This document shows positions 20,464 through 29,668 of a stretch of 64,000 bases of DNA, one piece after another. The position numbers were made by a program, and so were the translations under genes. The stretch lies in contig NZ_SSOC01000008.1 in NCBI RefSeq assembly GCF_004801295.1, positions 141,864-205,863 of the forward strand. Reading direction: 5' to 3'. Under the pieces are notes generated by a model. The model worked only from the letters and a program-made list of their open reading frames with translations. It had not been told where the DNA came from and did no database searches. The stretch's first letter is position 1. Every line of letters begins with the position of its first letter. The DNA comes from Pseudothauera nasutitermitis. Its GTDB lineage: Bacteria > Pseudomonadota > Gammaproteobacteria > Burkholderiales > Rhodocyclaceae.

Positions 20464-21222
20464 ATGCTGCAGAAGACCCTACAAGCCACCCGCCGCACCG
20501 GCCGCAACCTGCATGTCGGCCTGGCCGCCTGCGAAACCGAGATTCTCGAAGCGCAGAAGCTGCGCTACCGCGTGTTCGCCGAGGAAATGGGCGCCCGCCT
20601 GAACACCCGCGTCGCCGGCGTGGACCGCGACCTCTACGACCCCTTCTGCGAACACCTGATCGTGCGCGACGAAGACGCCGGGCGCATCGTCGGCACCTAC
20701 CGCATCCTGTCGCCGGCGGCCTCCCGCCGGGTCGGCGGCTACTACTCGGAAAACGAATTCGACCTGACCCGCCTGCAGCACCTGCGCAGCCGCATGGTGG
20801 AGATCGGCCGCTCGTGCATCGACGCCGACTATCGCAGCGGCGCGGTGATCGCCCTGCTGTGGGGCGGGCTGGCGCGCTACATGCAGGACAATGGCCACGA
20901 CTACCTGATCGGCTGCGCCTCGATCAGCATGGCCGACGGCGGGCACGCCGCGGCCAGTCTGTATAATCGGCTGCACGAAGCGCATCGGTCCCCGCCGGAA
21001 TACCGCGTGTTCCCGCGCTGCCCATTGCCGCTGGCGCGCCTGCGCGGCGACCTGCCGGCCGAGGCGCCGCCGCTGATCAAGGGCTACCTGCGCGCCGGCG
21101 CGTGGATCTGCGGCGAACCCGCGTGGGACCCCGACTTCAACACCGCCGACCTGCCGATCCTGATGCCGATGAGCAAGGTGGACGGCCGCTACGCCCGGCA
21201 CTTCATGGAACGCAAGGACTGA
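20464..21222 (+). CDS. olsB: L-ornithine N-alpha-acyltransferase OlsB
   Basis: First step of ornithine-lipid synthesis: transfer of a 3-hydroxyacyl group from ACP to the alpha-amino group of ornithine, giving lyso-ornithine lipid. The 252-residue GNAT-like protein has LRYRVFAEEMGA, DPFCEHLIVRD, GRIVGTYRIL, YYSENEFDL, EIGRSCIDADYRSG and FPRCPLPL, all typical of OlsB. AGAGGAG lies 9 bp before the ATG. The stop overlaps the olsA region (CTGA), so the two are translated as a unit. Confidence 0.92.
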   Translation: MLQKTLQATRRTGRNLHVGLAACETEILEAQKLRYRVFAEEMGARLNTRVAGVDRDLYDPFCEHLIVRDEDAGRIVGTYRILSPAASRRVGGYYSENEFDLTRLQHLRSRMVEIGRSCIDADYRSGAVIALLWGGLARYMQDNGHDYLIGCASISMADGGHAAASLYNRLHEAHRSPPEYRVFPRCPLPLARLRGDLPAEAPPLIKGYLRAGAWICGEPAWDPDFNTADLPILMPMSKVDGRYARHFMERKD

Positions 21223-21272
21223 ACGCCTCCGCCCCCCCCTCCCCCGCCCCGGCCGCGCTGCGCATCTGGCGC

Positions 21273-22091
21273 ATGGCGCGCACCCTGCTCCATGTGCTGG
21301 CCGGCCTGCTCACCGTGGCCGTGGCCTTCCCGTTCCTCGGCAGGGCCCGCCGCCAGGCCCTGCGCGCGCGCTGGTCGCGCGCCCTGCTCGGCATCCTCGG
21401 CATCGAGTTGCGCGCCGAGGGTGTGCCGGTGGCGCCCGGCTGCCTGCTGGTGGCCAACCACATTTCCTGGATCGACATCTTCGTGATCAACGCGCTGGCG
21501 CCCGCGGCCTTCGTCTCCAAGGCCGAGGTGCGCACCTGGCCGGTGGCCGGCTGGCTCGCCGCGCGCAACGACACGGTATTCCTGCGGCGCGGCAGCCGGG
21601 GGCATGCGCGCATCGTCAACGCGGAGATCGCCGCGCTGCTCGATGCCGGCTGCAACGTCGCGGTGTTTCCGGAAGGCACCACCACCGAGGGCGATCACGT
21701 GCTGCATTTCCACGGTGCGCTGCTGCAGCCGGCCATCGCCGCCGGCAAGCCGGTGCAGGCCCTGGCGCTGTCCTACCACGAGGCAGGCGGCGCACGCTCG
21801 AAGGCACCGGCCTATGTGGGCGACACCTCCTTCGGCGAATGCATGCAGGCCATCGTCGGCCAGCGCCGCATCGTCGCCCGCCTGCATGCCACCGAGCCCA
21901 TGCGGACCGATCCGGACGCTACCGACCGGCGCGAACTGGCGCGGCAGGCCCACGAGCGCATCGCCGCGCTGGTGGAGGCCGCCGCTCAGCCGGCGACCTG
22001 CCAGGCCTCGCCGTCCTCCAGCCGCACGGCGGTGAGCTTGCCGCCCCATACGCAGCCCGAATCGAGCGCGATCAGCCCCGCTTCACGGTAG
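21273..22091 (+). CDS. olsA: 1-acyl-glycerol-type acyltransferase OlsA (PlsC family)
   Basis: Second step of ornithine-lipid synthesis: O-acylation of lyso-ornithine lipid. The 272-residue PlsC-type protein has an N-terminal membrane helix (LLHVLAGLLTVAVAFPFL), the catalytic NHISWID (NHx4D), an FLRRG-type residue block and VFPEGTTTEG. The first ATG is at 21273; a CTG at 21219 overlapping the olsB stop is the other possible start. No stop intervenes before 22091, so the last ~105 bp overlap the convergent apaH. The final ~35 residues look non-conserved. Confidence 0.88.
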   Translation: MARTLLHVLAGLLTVAVAFPFLGRARRQALRARWSRALLGILGIELRAEGVPVAPGCLLVANHISWIDIFVINALAPAAFVSKAEVRTWPVAGWLAARNDTVFLRRGSRGHARIVNAEIAALLDAGCNVAVFPEGTTTEGDHVLHFHGALLQPAIAAGKPVQALALSYHEAGGARSKAPAYVGDTSFGECMQAIVGQRRIVARLHATEPMRTDPDATDRRELARQAHERIAALVEAAAQPATCQASPSSSRTAVSLPPHTQPESSAISPASR

Positions 22092-22783
22092 TACCCCAAC
22101 GCCGACCAGTGCCCGCACACCACCGTATGCGTGGCGCTCACCCGGCCCGGCACGCGAAACCACGGCAGCGTGCCCAGCGGTGCGCGTTCCGGGGGACCCT
22201 TGGCGCGCAGCGCGAGACGTCCGTCCGGCGTGCAGAAGCGCATCCGGGTCAGCGCATTGACGATGAAGCGCAGGCGGTCCCAGCCTTCCAGCGCATCGTC
22301 CCAGCGCTCCGGGCGGTCGCCCTGCAGATGCATCAGGAACTTGCGCCGGCGCTCGCCGCGCAGCACCTTTTCCACTTCGGCGGCCAGCTCGACGGCGCGC
22401 TCCACGCTCCAGGACGGCGGCAGACCCGCATGCACCATCACCCGCACCCCCTCGACGTGCAGCAGCGGCCGGCCCGCCAGCCAGTCCATCAGCTCCTCGC
22501 GGTCGGGAGCTTCCAGCACGCGGGCCAGCGTGTCATCCTTGCCGCGCCGGTCGAAGCCGGCATCCACCATCAGCAGGTACAGATCATGATTGCCGAGTAC
22601 CACGATGGCCGCCTCGCCCAGCTCGCGCACGCTGCGCAGCACGCGCAGCGAATCCGGCCCGCGGTTGACCAGATCGCCGACGATCCACAGGCGGTCCACC
22701 GCCGGGTCGAAGCGGATCTTCTCCAGGAGTTGGAAAAACTGGGCGTAACAGCCCTGAATGTCGCCGATCGCATAACTAGCCAT
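21986..22783 (-). CDS. apaH: Diadenosine tetraphosphatase, symmetrical
   Basis: Hydrolyses Ap4A to two ADP and can also remove Np4 caps from RNA. Calcineurin-type metal motifs GDIQGCY (about residue 7), GDLVNRGPDS and LGNHDLYL are present, followed by VHAGLPPSWS and CGHWSALGYY. The 265-residue length is normal. It is convergent with olsA and overlaps it at the 3' end. Confidence 0.95.
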   Translation of the reverse strand: MASYAIGDIQGCYAQFFQLLEKIRFDPAVDRLWIVGDLVNRGPDSLRVLRSVRELGEAAIVVLGNHDLYLLMVDAGFDRRGKDDTLARVLEAPDREELMDWLAGRPLLHVEGVRVMVHAGLPPSWSVERAVELAAEVEKVLRGERRRKFLMHLQGDRPERWDDALEGWDRLRFIVNALTRMRFCTPDGRLALRAKGPPERAPLGTLPWFRVPGRVSATHTVVCGHWSALGYYREAGLIALDSGCVWGGKLTAVRLEDGEAWQVAG

Positions 22784-22851
22784 GGGCGCTATTTTTACCC
22801 AGAATGATGCGCTTGTGCCGCACCTGGAGCGCTGATTCCGCTCCCCATCCC

Positions 22852-24129
22852 ATGCTCCTCCGCCTGCCCTACACGCTGCTCTGGCTGTTCGCCCTGCCGC
22901 TGGTCCTGCTGCGCCTCGTCTGGCGCGCGCGCCGCCAGCCCGCATACCTCAAACACGTCGGCGAGCGCTTCGCGCGCTACCGCAAGCGCGCGCCCTGCGA
23001 GGTGATCTGGGTGCATGCCGTATCGGTCGGCGAAACGCGCGCCGCCGAACCGCTGATACGCGCGCTGCTGGAACGCCATCCCGGCCACAGCGTGCTGCTC
23101 ACCCACATGACGCCCACCGGGCGGGCGACCTCGAAGACGCTGTTCGGCAACGACCCGCGCGTGCTGCGCGCCTATCTGCCCTACGACCTCGGCCTGCTGT
23201 GCGGACGCTTCCTGCGGCATTTCCGCCCGGCGCTGGGCATCGTCATGGAAACCGAGTTGTGGCCCAACCTGCTGGCCGCCTGCGCGCGGCGCGGGGTGCC
23301 GGTGCTGCTCGCCAACGCCCGCCTGTCGGCGCGCTCCGCGCGGCGCTACGCGCGCTGGCCGGCGCTCACGCGCGCCACGCTGGGCGCCCTGAGCGCGCTG
23401 GGCGCACAGACCGACGCGGACGCCGAACGCTTGCGGGCGCTGGGCGCGCCGAACGTGGAGACCACCGGCAACGCCAAGTTCGACGTCGAACCCACGCCCG
23501 CCCTGCTCGAACTCGGCGGGCGTTTCCGCGCGCGCGCCGGCGGACGGTCGCTGGTGCTCGCCGCGAGTACCCGCGAGGGCGAGGAGGCGCCGCTGCTCGA
23601 CGCCTTCCTGCGCCTGGCGCCGGACGATGCCGTGCTGCTGCTGGTGCCGCGCCATCCGCAGCGCTTCGACGAGGTGGCCGCCCTGGCCGCCGCACGCGGC
23701 GTGCGCCTGCAACGGCGTTCGGGGAACGACGACCTGGCGGCGGACACGCGTGTCTGGCTGGGCGATTCGATGGGCGAGATGTTCGCCTACTACGCGGCGG
23801 CGGAGGTTGCGCTGATCGGCGGCAGCTGGCTGCCCTTCGGCGGGCAGAACCTGATCGAGGCCTGCGCGGTGGGCACGCCGGTGGTGCTCGGCCCGCACAC
23901 CTTCAACTTCGCGCTGGCCGCCGCCCAGGCCGAGGAAGCCGGCGCGGCCCTGCGCTGCGATGATGCCGAAGCCGGCATGCGCGCGGCGCTGGAACTGCTG
24001 GGCGACGGGGCGCGCCGCCGCGCCATGGGCGAAGCCGGGCGGATCTATGCTGCCACGCACCGGGGCGCCACGGCGCGCACGCTGGAACTGGCGGAAAGGC
24101 TGCTCAACGCTCGTCCAGCAGGGCGTTGA
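22852..24129 (+). CDS. waaA: 3-deoxy-D-manno-octulosonic acid (Kdo) transferase
   Basis: Adds Kdo to lipid A precursor at the inner membrane. The 425-residue GT30 enzyme shows an N-terminal membrane anchor (LLRLPYTLLWLFALPLVLL), WVHAVSVGETRAAEPLIRAL, MTPTGRATSK, METELWPNLL, NARLSARS, GNAKFD, LAASTREGEE, LVPRHPQRF and GGSWLPFGGQNLIEACAVGTPV. Start at 22852 matches family N-termini. Its 3' end overlaps tolC (convergent) by 26 bp. Confidence 0.95.
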   Translation: MLLRLPYTLLWLFALPLVLLRLVWRARRQPAYLKHVGERFARYRKRAPCEVIWVHAVSVGETRAAEPLIRALLERHPGHSVLLTHMTPTGRATSKTLFGNDPRVLRAYLPYDLGLLCGRFLRHFRPALGIVMETELWPNLLAACARRGVPVLLANARLSARSARRYARWPALTRATLGALSALGAQTDADAERLRALGAPNVETTGNAKFDVEPTPALLELGGRFRARAGGRSLVLAASTREGEEAPLLDAFLRLAPDDAVLLLVPRHPQRFDEVAALAAARGVRLQRRSGNDDLAADTRVWLGDSMGEMFAYYAAAEVALIGGSWLPFGGQNLIEACAVGTPVVLGPHTFNFALAAAQAEEAGAALRCDDAEAGMRAALELLGDGARRRAMGEAGRIYAATHRGATARTLELAERLLNARPAGR

Positions 24130-25423
24130 CCTGCGCGAGGTCTTCCTCGCCGAGCGTGCCGGCGGCGGCCTTCAGACGCAACTGGGCGAGCAGCGTGTCG
24201 TAGCGCGCGCGCGCCAGACGCTGGCGGGTATCGGCGAGCTGGCTCTGCGCGTTGAGCACGTCGATGTTGATGCGCACGCCCACCTCGTAGCCCAGCCGGT
24301 TGGCTTCCAGCGCGGACGCCGAGGACACCTGCGCGGCTTCCAGCGCGCCGACCTGGGCGAGCCCGCTGGTCACCCCGAGGAAGGCTTGGCGCGCGGCCAG
24401 CGCGGCCTCGCGGCGCGCAGTGTCCAGATCGGCATCGGCCTTGATCTTCAGCGCGGCGGCCTCGCGCTCGCGCGAGGAAATGCCGCCGCCGGCGTACAAG
24501 GGCACGTTCAGTTGCACGCCGATGGTCGATGAATCGGTGCGGCTGCCGCCATCCACCCCCTGGGTGTAGTAGCCGCTGTTGGCGCGCCCGTGGGTGGCCA
24601 CCAGGTCCAGCGTGGGGTAGTGGCCCGCGCGGTTGCGCTGCACCTCGCGCGCGGCGATCTCGCGCGCCAGGTGCTGGGCCTGCACGCCGTAGCTGCCGAG
24701 TTCGGCGGCATCCACCCACTCGTTGATGTTCTCCGGCTGCGGACGCAGCAGTTCGACGCCGGGACGCAGCGAGGCCAGCATCCCCGGCTGCTCGCCGATG
24801 AGCACCGCGAGCGCCTGGCGGCGCACGGTGAGTTCGTTGTCCGCGGCGATCTCCTGCGCCACCGCCAGGTCGTGGCGGGACTGCGCCTCGTGCACGTCGG
24901 TGATGGTCACCGTGCCCACCTCGAAGCTGGTCCGGGCGATCTCCAGCTGCTCGGCGGCGGCCGTGCGCAGCTGGGTCACCGCGTCGAGCGCGTCCTGCGC
25001 GTTGAGCACGTTGAAATAGGCTTCCGCCACGCGCAGCATCAGGTCCTGGCGGGCCTCGCCGAAGCGCGCCTCCGCCAGGGCGCCCTGCAGTTCGCCTTGG
25101 CGGTACTGCACCCAGTTCTGCCAGCGGAACAGCGGCTGGGTGAGCTGCACGGTGTAGCCGTGGGTGTTGTAGTTGCGCTCCTGGCGGGGCAGCACGGTAT
25201 GCACGTCGACCTCGTTCCAGGTGGAGTACCCGGACAGGCCCACGCTGGGCAGCAGCCCGGCGCGCCCCTGCACCACCTTCTCCAGTCCGGCGTCGCGCTC
25301 GGCCCGCGCGGCGGCAATGCGCGCGTCGTTGGCGAGCGCCTGGCGGTAGATCGCCAGCAGGTCGCCGGACCATGCCGGCAGCGCGCACAGGCTGGCGAAC
25401 AGGGCGGCGGCGAGACGTCTCAT
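24104..25423 (-). CDS. tolC: TolC family outer-membrane efflux channel
   Basis: Outer-membrane exit duct for tripartite pumps and type I secretion. The 439-residue protein has a signal peptide (MRRLAAALFASLCALPAWSG), then the two tandem OEP repeats (first starting DLLAIYRQALANDARIAAARAE, second around residue 225-430 with RLGYEVGVRINIDVLNAQSQL, read in pieces). Segments typical of TolC proper are NGYTVQLTQPLF-like residues and YFNVLNAQDAL. It ends the tetR-MFP-RND-pcm-rhodanese-tolC set, so it is the likely partner of that pump. Confidence 0.93.
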   Translation of the reverse strand: MRRLAAALFASLCALPAWSGDLLAIYRQALANDARIAAARAERDAGLEKVVQGRAGLLPSVGLSGYSTWNEVDVHTVLPRQERNYNTHGYTVQLTQPLFRWQNWVQYRQGELQGALAEARFGEARQDLMLRVAEAYFNVLNAQDALDAVTQLRTAAAEQLEIARTSFEVGTVTITDVHEAQSRHDLAVAQEIAADNELTVRRQALAVLIGEQPGMLASLRPGVELLRPQPENINEWVDAAELGSYGVQAQHLAREIAAREVQRNRAGHYPTLDLVATHGRANSGYYTQGVDGGSRTDSSTIGVQLNVPLYAGGGISSREREAAALKIKADADLDTARREAALAARQAFLGVTSGLAQVGALEAAQVSSASALEANRLGYEVGVRINIDVLNAQSQLADTRQRLARARYDTLLAQLRLKAAAGTLGEEDLAQVNALLDER

Positions 25424-25449
25424 GGTGGCTCCAGAGTGGGGGCTGCGGT

Positions 25450-25773
25450 TCAGTACTGCGGCATGCGGGGGTCGATGCGCTCGGCCCAGGCGGCGACGCC
25501 GCCGGACAGATTGATGACCCGGGCGAAGCCCTGGTGTTCCAGGAAGCGGCACACCTGCGCGCTGCGCATGCCGTGGTGGCAGATCACCACGGTCTCGCGT
25601 GCGGGGTCGAGTTCGGCGATGCGCGCGGGCAGCACGCTCATCGGCAAGGGCAGCGAACCGTCGATGTGGCAGTACTGGAATTCCCATGGCTCGCGCACGT
25701 CGAGCAGCAAGGGACGCTCGCCGGGCGGGTCGGCCAGACGGGCGGCCAGTTCGGCGGGCGTCATTTCCTGCAT
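25450..25773 (-). CDS. Single-domain rhodanese-like protein
   Basis: A 107-residue rhodanese domain. It has LLLDVREPWEFQYCHI (CH2A-like) and the active-site loop CHHGMRS, with the persulfide-forming cysteine, then INLSGGVAAWAERIDP. Likely a cytosolic sulfurtransferase; the acceptor is unknown. It lies between pcm and tolC on the same strand, 13 bp from pcm. Confidence 0.92.
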   Translation of the reverse strand: MQEMTPAELAARLADPPGERPLLLDVREPWEFQYCHIDGSLPLPMSVLPARIAELDPARETVVICHHGMRSAQVCRFLEHQGFARVINLSGGVAAWAERIDPRMPQY

Positions 25774-25786
25774 GCCGGGGCGGCCC

Positions 25787-26440
25787 TCAGAAGCGGAAGC
25801 CGTCCGGCTTGGGCGCGTTCTGCAGCACCGTCACCAGGCTCTCGAACACGTCCTCGGTCTGGAAGCGGCCTTCGCCCAGGTTGGTGACCAGACGGCCCTT
25901 CATCACCGGGGCTTCGCCGACGAAGGCGAACAGGCGGCCGCCGGGCTTGAGCTGCTGGAGCAGCGCGTCCGGCAGCTGCGGCAGGCCGCCGGAGACCACG
26001 ATGACGTCGTAGGGCCCGTGCGCCGCACAGCCCTGCACGCCGTCGCCTTCCTCGACGACCACGTTGGCCACGCCGTAGCGCGCCAGATTCTCCTGGGCCA
26101 GACGCACCATCGCCGGGTCGATGTCCACGCTGCGCACCGATTCGGCGCGCGCGGCGAGCAGGGCGGCGAAGTAGCCGGACCCCGCGCCCACTTCCAGCAC
26201 GCTGTCGGTCGGACGCACCTGCACGGCCTGCAACACTTTGCCCTCGACCACCGGCTTGAGCATGGTGTGCCCGCCGCCGAGCGGAATCTCGATGTCGGCG
26301 AAGGCCAGCGTCTTGTACGCGGCCGGCACGAATTCCTCGCGCCGTACCGTCATCAGCAGATCGAGTACGACCGGATCGAGCACATCCCAGGGGCGGATCT
26401 GCTGCTCGACCATGTTGAAACGGGCTTTTTCGAAATTCAT
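25787..26440 (-). CDS. pcm: Protein-L-isoaspartate O-methyltransferase family
   Basis: A 217-residue SAM enzyme that repairs isoaspartyl residues in damaged proteins, or a paralogue. It shows MNFEKARFNMVEQQIRPW, RREEFVP, ADIEIPLGGGHTMLKP, the SAM loop VLEVGAGSGYFAALLA and VRSVDIDP. The loop that is usually V(T)AA(A)P reads VVSGGLPQLP here, so activity on isoaspartate is likely but not certain. This type of pcm is often found upstream of rhodanese and tolC. Confidence 0.88.
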   Translation of the reverse strand: MNFEKARFNMVEQQIRPWDVLDPVVLDLLMTVRREEFVPAAYKTLAFADIEIPLGGGHTMLKPVVEGKVLQAVQVRPTDSVLEVGAGSGYFAALLAARAESVRSVDIDPAMVRLAQENLARYGVANVVVEEGDGVQGCAAHGPYDVIVVSGGLPQLPDALLQQLKPGGRLFAFVGEAPVMKGRLVTNLGEGRFQTEDVFESLVTVLQNAPKPDGFRF

Positions 26441-26506
26441 TCGGAGCTCCCTGAATTATGCGTGGGGTGCGCGGACCGCCCGCGCAACGGGACAAACCTT
26501 GGCATT

Positions 26507-29500
26507 CTATCCCACTTGCGCGTCCGGCTTCACGCGGTACCAGGCGGCGTACAGCGCCGGCAGGAACAGCATGGTGAGCAAGGTGGCGACCAGCAGGCCG
26601 CCCATGATGGCCACCGCCATCGGCCCGAAGAAGGCGCTGCGCGACAGCGGGATCATCGCCAGCACGGCCGCCGCTGCGGTCAGCACGATGGGACGGAAGC
26701 GCCGCACGGTGGATTCGACGATGGCCTGCCAGGGACTCAGGCCGGCTTCCAGGTCCTGGCGGATCTGGTCCACCAGGATCACCGAGTTGCGCATGATCAT
26801 GCCGGACAGCGCGATGGTGCCGAGCATGGCGACGAAGCCGAAAGGCTTGTTGAACAGCAGCAGGAAGGCGGTGACGCCGATCATGCCGAGCGGCGCGGTG
26901 AGCAGCACCATGGCGGTGCGGCTGAAGCTCTGCAGCTGCAGCATCAGCACGGTGACCACGACGAACAGGAACAGCGGCAGCCCGGCGGCCACCGAACTGC
27001 CGCCCTTGGCGCTTTCCTCCACCGCGCCGCCGGTCTCCAGGCGATAGCCGAGCGGCAGCCCGGCGGCGATGCGGCGCATCTCCGGCGCCAGCTCGGCGAC
27101 CACCTGGGCGGGCTGCTTGGCGCCGTACAGCGAGGCGCGCACGGTGACCGTGGGCACGCGGTTGCGCCGCCAGAGCACGCCTTCCTCGAAGCCGTATTCC
27201 GGGGTGACGAACTGCGCCAGCGGCACCGCGCGTCCGCCCGCGCCGGGCAGCGACAGGTCGGTCAGGTTGCCCAGGCGCACGCGCTCCTCGGGCGCGCCGC
27301 GCAGCACCACCGGGATGGTCTCGTCGCCCTCGCGGAACTCGGTGACCGTATAGCCCTGCAGGGCGGTATCGAGCAGGCGCGCCAGATCGGCGCTGGACAC
27401 GCCGAGCAGACGGGCCTTGTCCTGGTCGATGCGCAGGCGCACCACCTTGGAGGGCTCTTCCCAGTCCAGATGCACGTTGGTCAGTTCCGCATGCGTGCGC
27501 AGCGCGGCGGCCACTTCATGCGCGCCCGCGCGCATCTGCGCGATTTCCGGACCGCTCACCCGGTACTGCACCGGAAAGCCCACCGGCGGCCCGTTCTCCA
27601 GCCGGGTCACCACGCCGCGCAACACCGCCGGCTGTTCCTCGAAACGGCGGATCAGGGCCGTGCGCAGCGCCTCGCGCTCCGGCACGCCATGGGTGAGCAC
27701 GACGAACTGCGCGAAGCTGGTCTGCGCCAGTTGCTGGTCCAGCGGCAGGTAGAAGCGCGGGCTGCCGCCGCCCACCCAGGCCACGTAGTTCTCGATGCCC
27801 GGCTGCCCGTCGAGGAAGGCTTCCAGTTCGCGCACCGCGCGCTCGGTGGCCTGGTGCGAACTGCCTTCCGCCAGGCGCAGATCGACCAGCAGCTCCGGCC
27901 GCGTGGAATCGGGGAAGAACTGCTGCGGCACGAAGCGCGCGAACACCGCCAGCGAGGCGACGAACAGCGCCACGGTGATGCCGATGACCCACCAGCGGTG
28001 CGCCACGCAGCTGTTCACCAGCGCGCGGAAGCGCTGATAGAACGGCGAGCGGTAGGCGGTCTGGTGGTCGTGCGCGGCGTGCGCGCGGGCCGCCAGCCAG
28101 GCACCCGCGCGCGGCCAGAAACGCCCCACCGCGCGGGCCAGCGGCGCCGGCTGGTCGCGCCAGCGGGCGAAGTCCGGCAGCAGGTGGTAGCCCAGCCAGG
28201 GCACGAACAGCACGGCGGCCACCCAGGAGACCAGCAGCGCGATCACCGTGACCTCGAAGATGGAACGCGTGTATTCGCCGGTGGCCGACGCGGCGGTGGC
28301 GATCGGCAGGAAGCCGGCGGCGGTCACCAGCGTGCCGGAGAGCATCGGCATGGCCGTGGAGGTGTAGGCGAAGCTGGCCGCGCGCACGCGTTCCCAGCCC
28401 TGCTCCATCTTGGTGGCCATCATCTCCACGGCGATGATGGCGTCGTCCACCAGCAGGCCGAGGGCGAGGATCAGCGCGCCCAGCGAGATCTTGTGCAGGC
28501 CGATGCCGAACAGGTGCATGAACAGGAAGGTGATCGCCAGCACCACGGGGATGATGATCAGCACCACCACGCCGGTGCGCAGGCCGAGCGAGAGCAGGCT
28601 GACGCCCATGACGATGACCACCGCCTCGATCAGCACCTTGACGAAGTCGCCCACCGAGGCGCGCACCGCGCGCGGCTGATCGGCCACGCGGGCCAGCGTC
28701 ACGCCCAACGGCAGCTGGCTTTCGATGCGCGTCACCGCTTCGTCCAGATGGCGGCCCAGGGCGATGATGTCGCCGCCGGCGCGCATCGACACGCCGATGC
28801 CCAGCGCCTCGCGCCCCATGTAGCGCATGCGCTCGGCGGGCGGGTCGACGTAGCCGCGCTTCACCTCGGCCACGTCGCCCAGGCGGATGCTGCGCCCGCC
28901 GACGCGCAGCACGGTGTCGCGGATCGCCTCGGGATCGTCGAAGGCGCCGTCCGGGCGCAGCCATACACGCTCGTCGGCAGTGTCGAAGAAGCCGCTGCCG
29001 GCCACCGCGTTCTGCGCGGCCAGCACGCCGGCGATGTCCGCCGGGCTGAGTCCCAGCGTGGCCAGGCGGGCGTTGGACAGTTCGATGTACACGCGCTGCG
29101 CCTGCTCGCCGAAGAAGCTCACCTTGGCCACGTCCGGCACGTGCAGCAGTTCGGCGCGCACCGCGTCGGCGTAGCGCTTGAGCTGGGCGTACTCCAGCCC
29201 TTCGCCGAACAGCGCGAAGAGATTGCCGTAGGTATCGCCGAACTCGTCGTTGAACATCGGCCCCACCACGCCCTGCGGCAGGGTGTAGCGGATGTCGCCG
29301 ATCTTCTTGCGCACCTGGTACCACACCTCCGCCATCTGGCCCGGCGGGGTGGAATCGCGCACCAGGAAGAACACCATGGCCTCGCCGGGGCGCGAATAGC
29401 TGCGCACCACGTCGATCTGGGCCACTTCCTGCAGCTTCTTCTCGATCTTGTCGGTGACCTGCTCGGCCATCTCCCGCGCGCCCGCGCCCGGCCATTCGGC

Positions 29501-29668
29501 GCGCACCACCATCACCTTGAAGGTGAACGGCGGATCTTCCGACTGGCCCAGGCGGGTGTAGGAATACAGGCCGATCAGGGTCAGCGCCACCAGCGCGTAG
29601 AGCACCAGCGAAGAATGGCGCAGCCCCCAGGCGGAAAGGTTGAAGCGGCCTGCTTCCGGGGCGCTCAT
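26507..29668 (-). CDS. RND efflux pump inner-membrane transporter
   Basis: A 1053-residue proton-driven RND permease (HAE-1/AcrB-like superfamily). TM1 is near residues 19-37; two large periplasmic loops follow TM1 and TM7. The TM4 proton-relay pair is seen in GLLVDDAIIAVEMM (about 405). The C-terminal half repeats the fold, ending near FFGPMAVAIMGGLLVATLLTMLFLP in pieces. It overlaps the MFP gene by 4 bp (ATGA). The substrate cannot be told; sequence style is closer to TriC/VexF-like pumps than to metal exporters. Confidence 0.95.
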   Translation of the reverse strand: MSAPEAGRFNLSAWGLRHSSLVLYALVALTLIGLYSYTRLGQSEDPPFTFKVMVVRAEWPGAGAREMAEQVTDKIEKKLQEVAQIDVVRSYSRPGEAMVFFLVRDSTPPGQMAEVWYQVRKKIGDIRYTLPQGVVGPMFNDEFGDTYGNLFALFGEGLEYAQLKRYADAVRAELLHVPDVAKVSFFGEQAQRVYIELSNARLATLGLSPADIAGVLAAQNAVAGSGFFDTADERVWLRPDGAFDDPEAIRDTVLRVGGRSIRLGDVAEVKRGYVDPPAERMRYMGREALGIGVSMRAGGDIIALGRHLDEAVTRIESQLPLGVTLARVADQPRAVRASVGDFVKVLIEAVVIVMGVSLLSLGLRTGVVVLIIIPVVLAITFLFMHLFGIGLHKISLGALILALGLLVDDAIIAVEMMATKMEQGWERVRAASFAYTSTAMPMLSGTLVTAAGFLPIATAASATGEYTRSIFEVTVIALLVSWVAAVLFVPWLGYHLLPDFARWRDQPAPLARAVGRFWPRAGAWLAARAHAAHDHQTAYRSPFYQRFRALVNSCVAHRWWVIGITVALFVASLAVFARFVPQQFFPDSTRPELLVDLRLAEGSSHQATERAVRELEAFLDGQPGIENYVAWVGGGSPRFYLPLDQQLAQTSFAQFVVLTHGVPEREALRTALIRRFEEQPAVLRGVVTRLENGPPVGFPVQYRVSGPEIAQMRAGAHEVAAALRTHAELTNVHLDWEEPSKVVRLRIDQDKARLLGVSSADLARLLDTALQGYTVTEFREGDETIPVVLRGAPEERVRLGNLTDLSLPGAGGRAVPLAQFVTPEYGFEEGVLWRRNRVPTVTVRASLYGAKQPAQVVAELAPEMRRIAAGLPLGYRLETGGAVEESAKGGSSVAAGLPLFLFVVVTVLMLQLQSFSRTAMVLLTAPLGMIGVTAFLLLFNKPFGFVAMLGTIALSGMIMRNSVILVDQIRQDLEAGLSPWQAIVESTVRRFRPIVLTAAAAVLAMIPLSRSAFFGPMAVAIMGGLLVATLLTMLFLPALYAAWYRVKPDAQVG

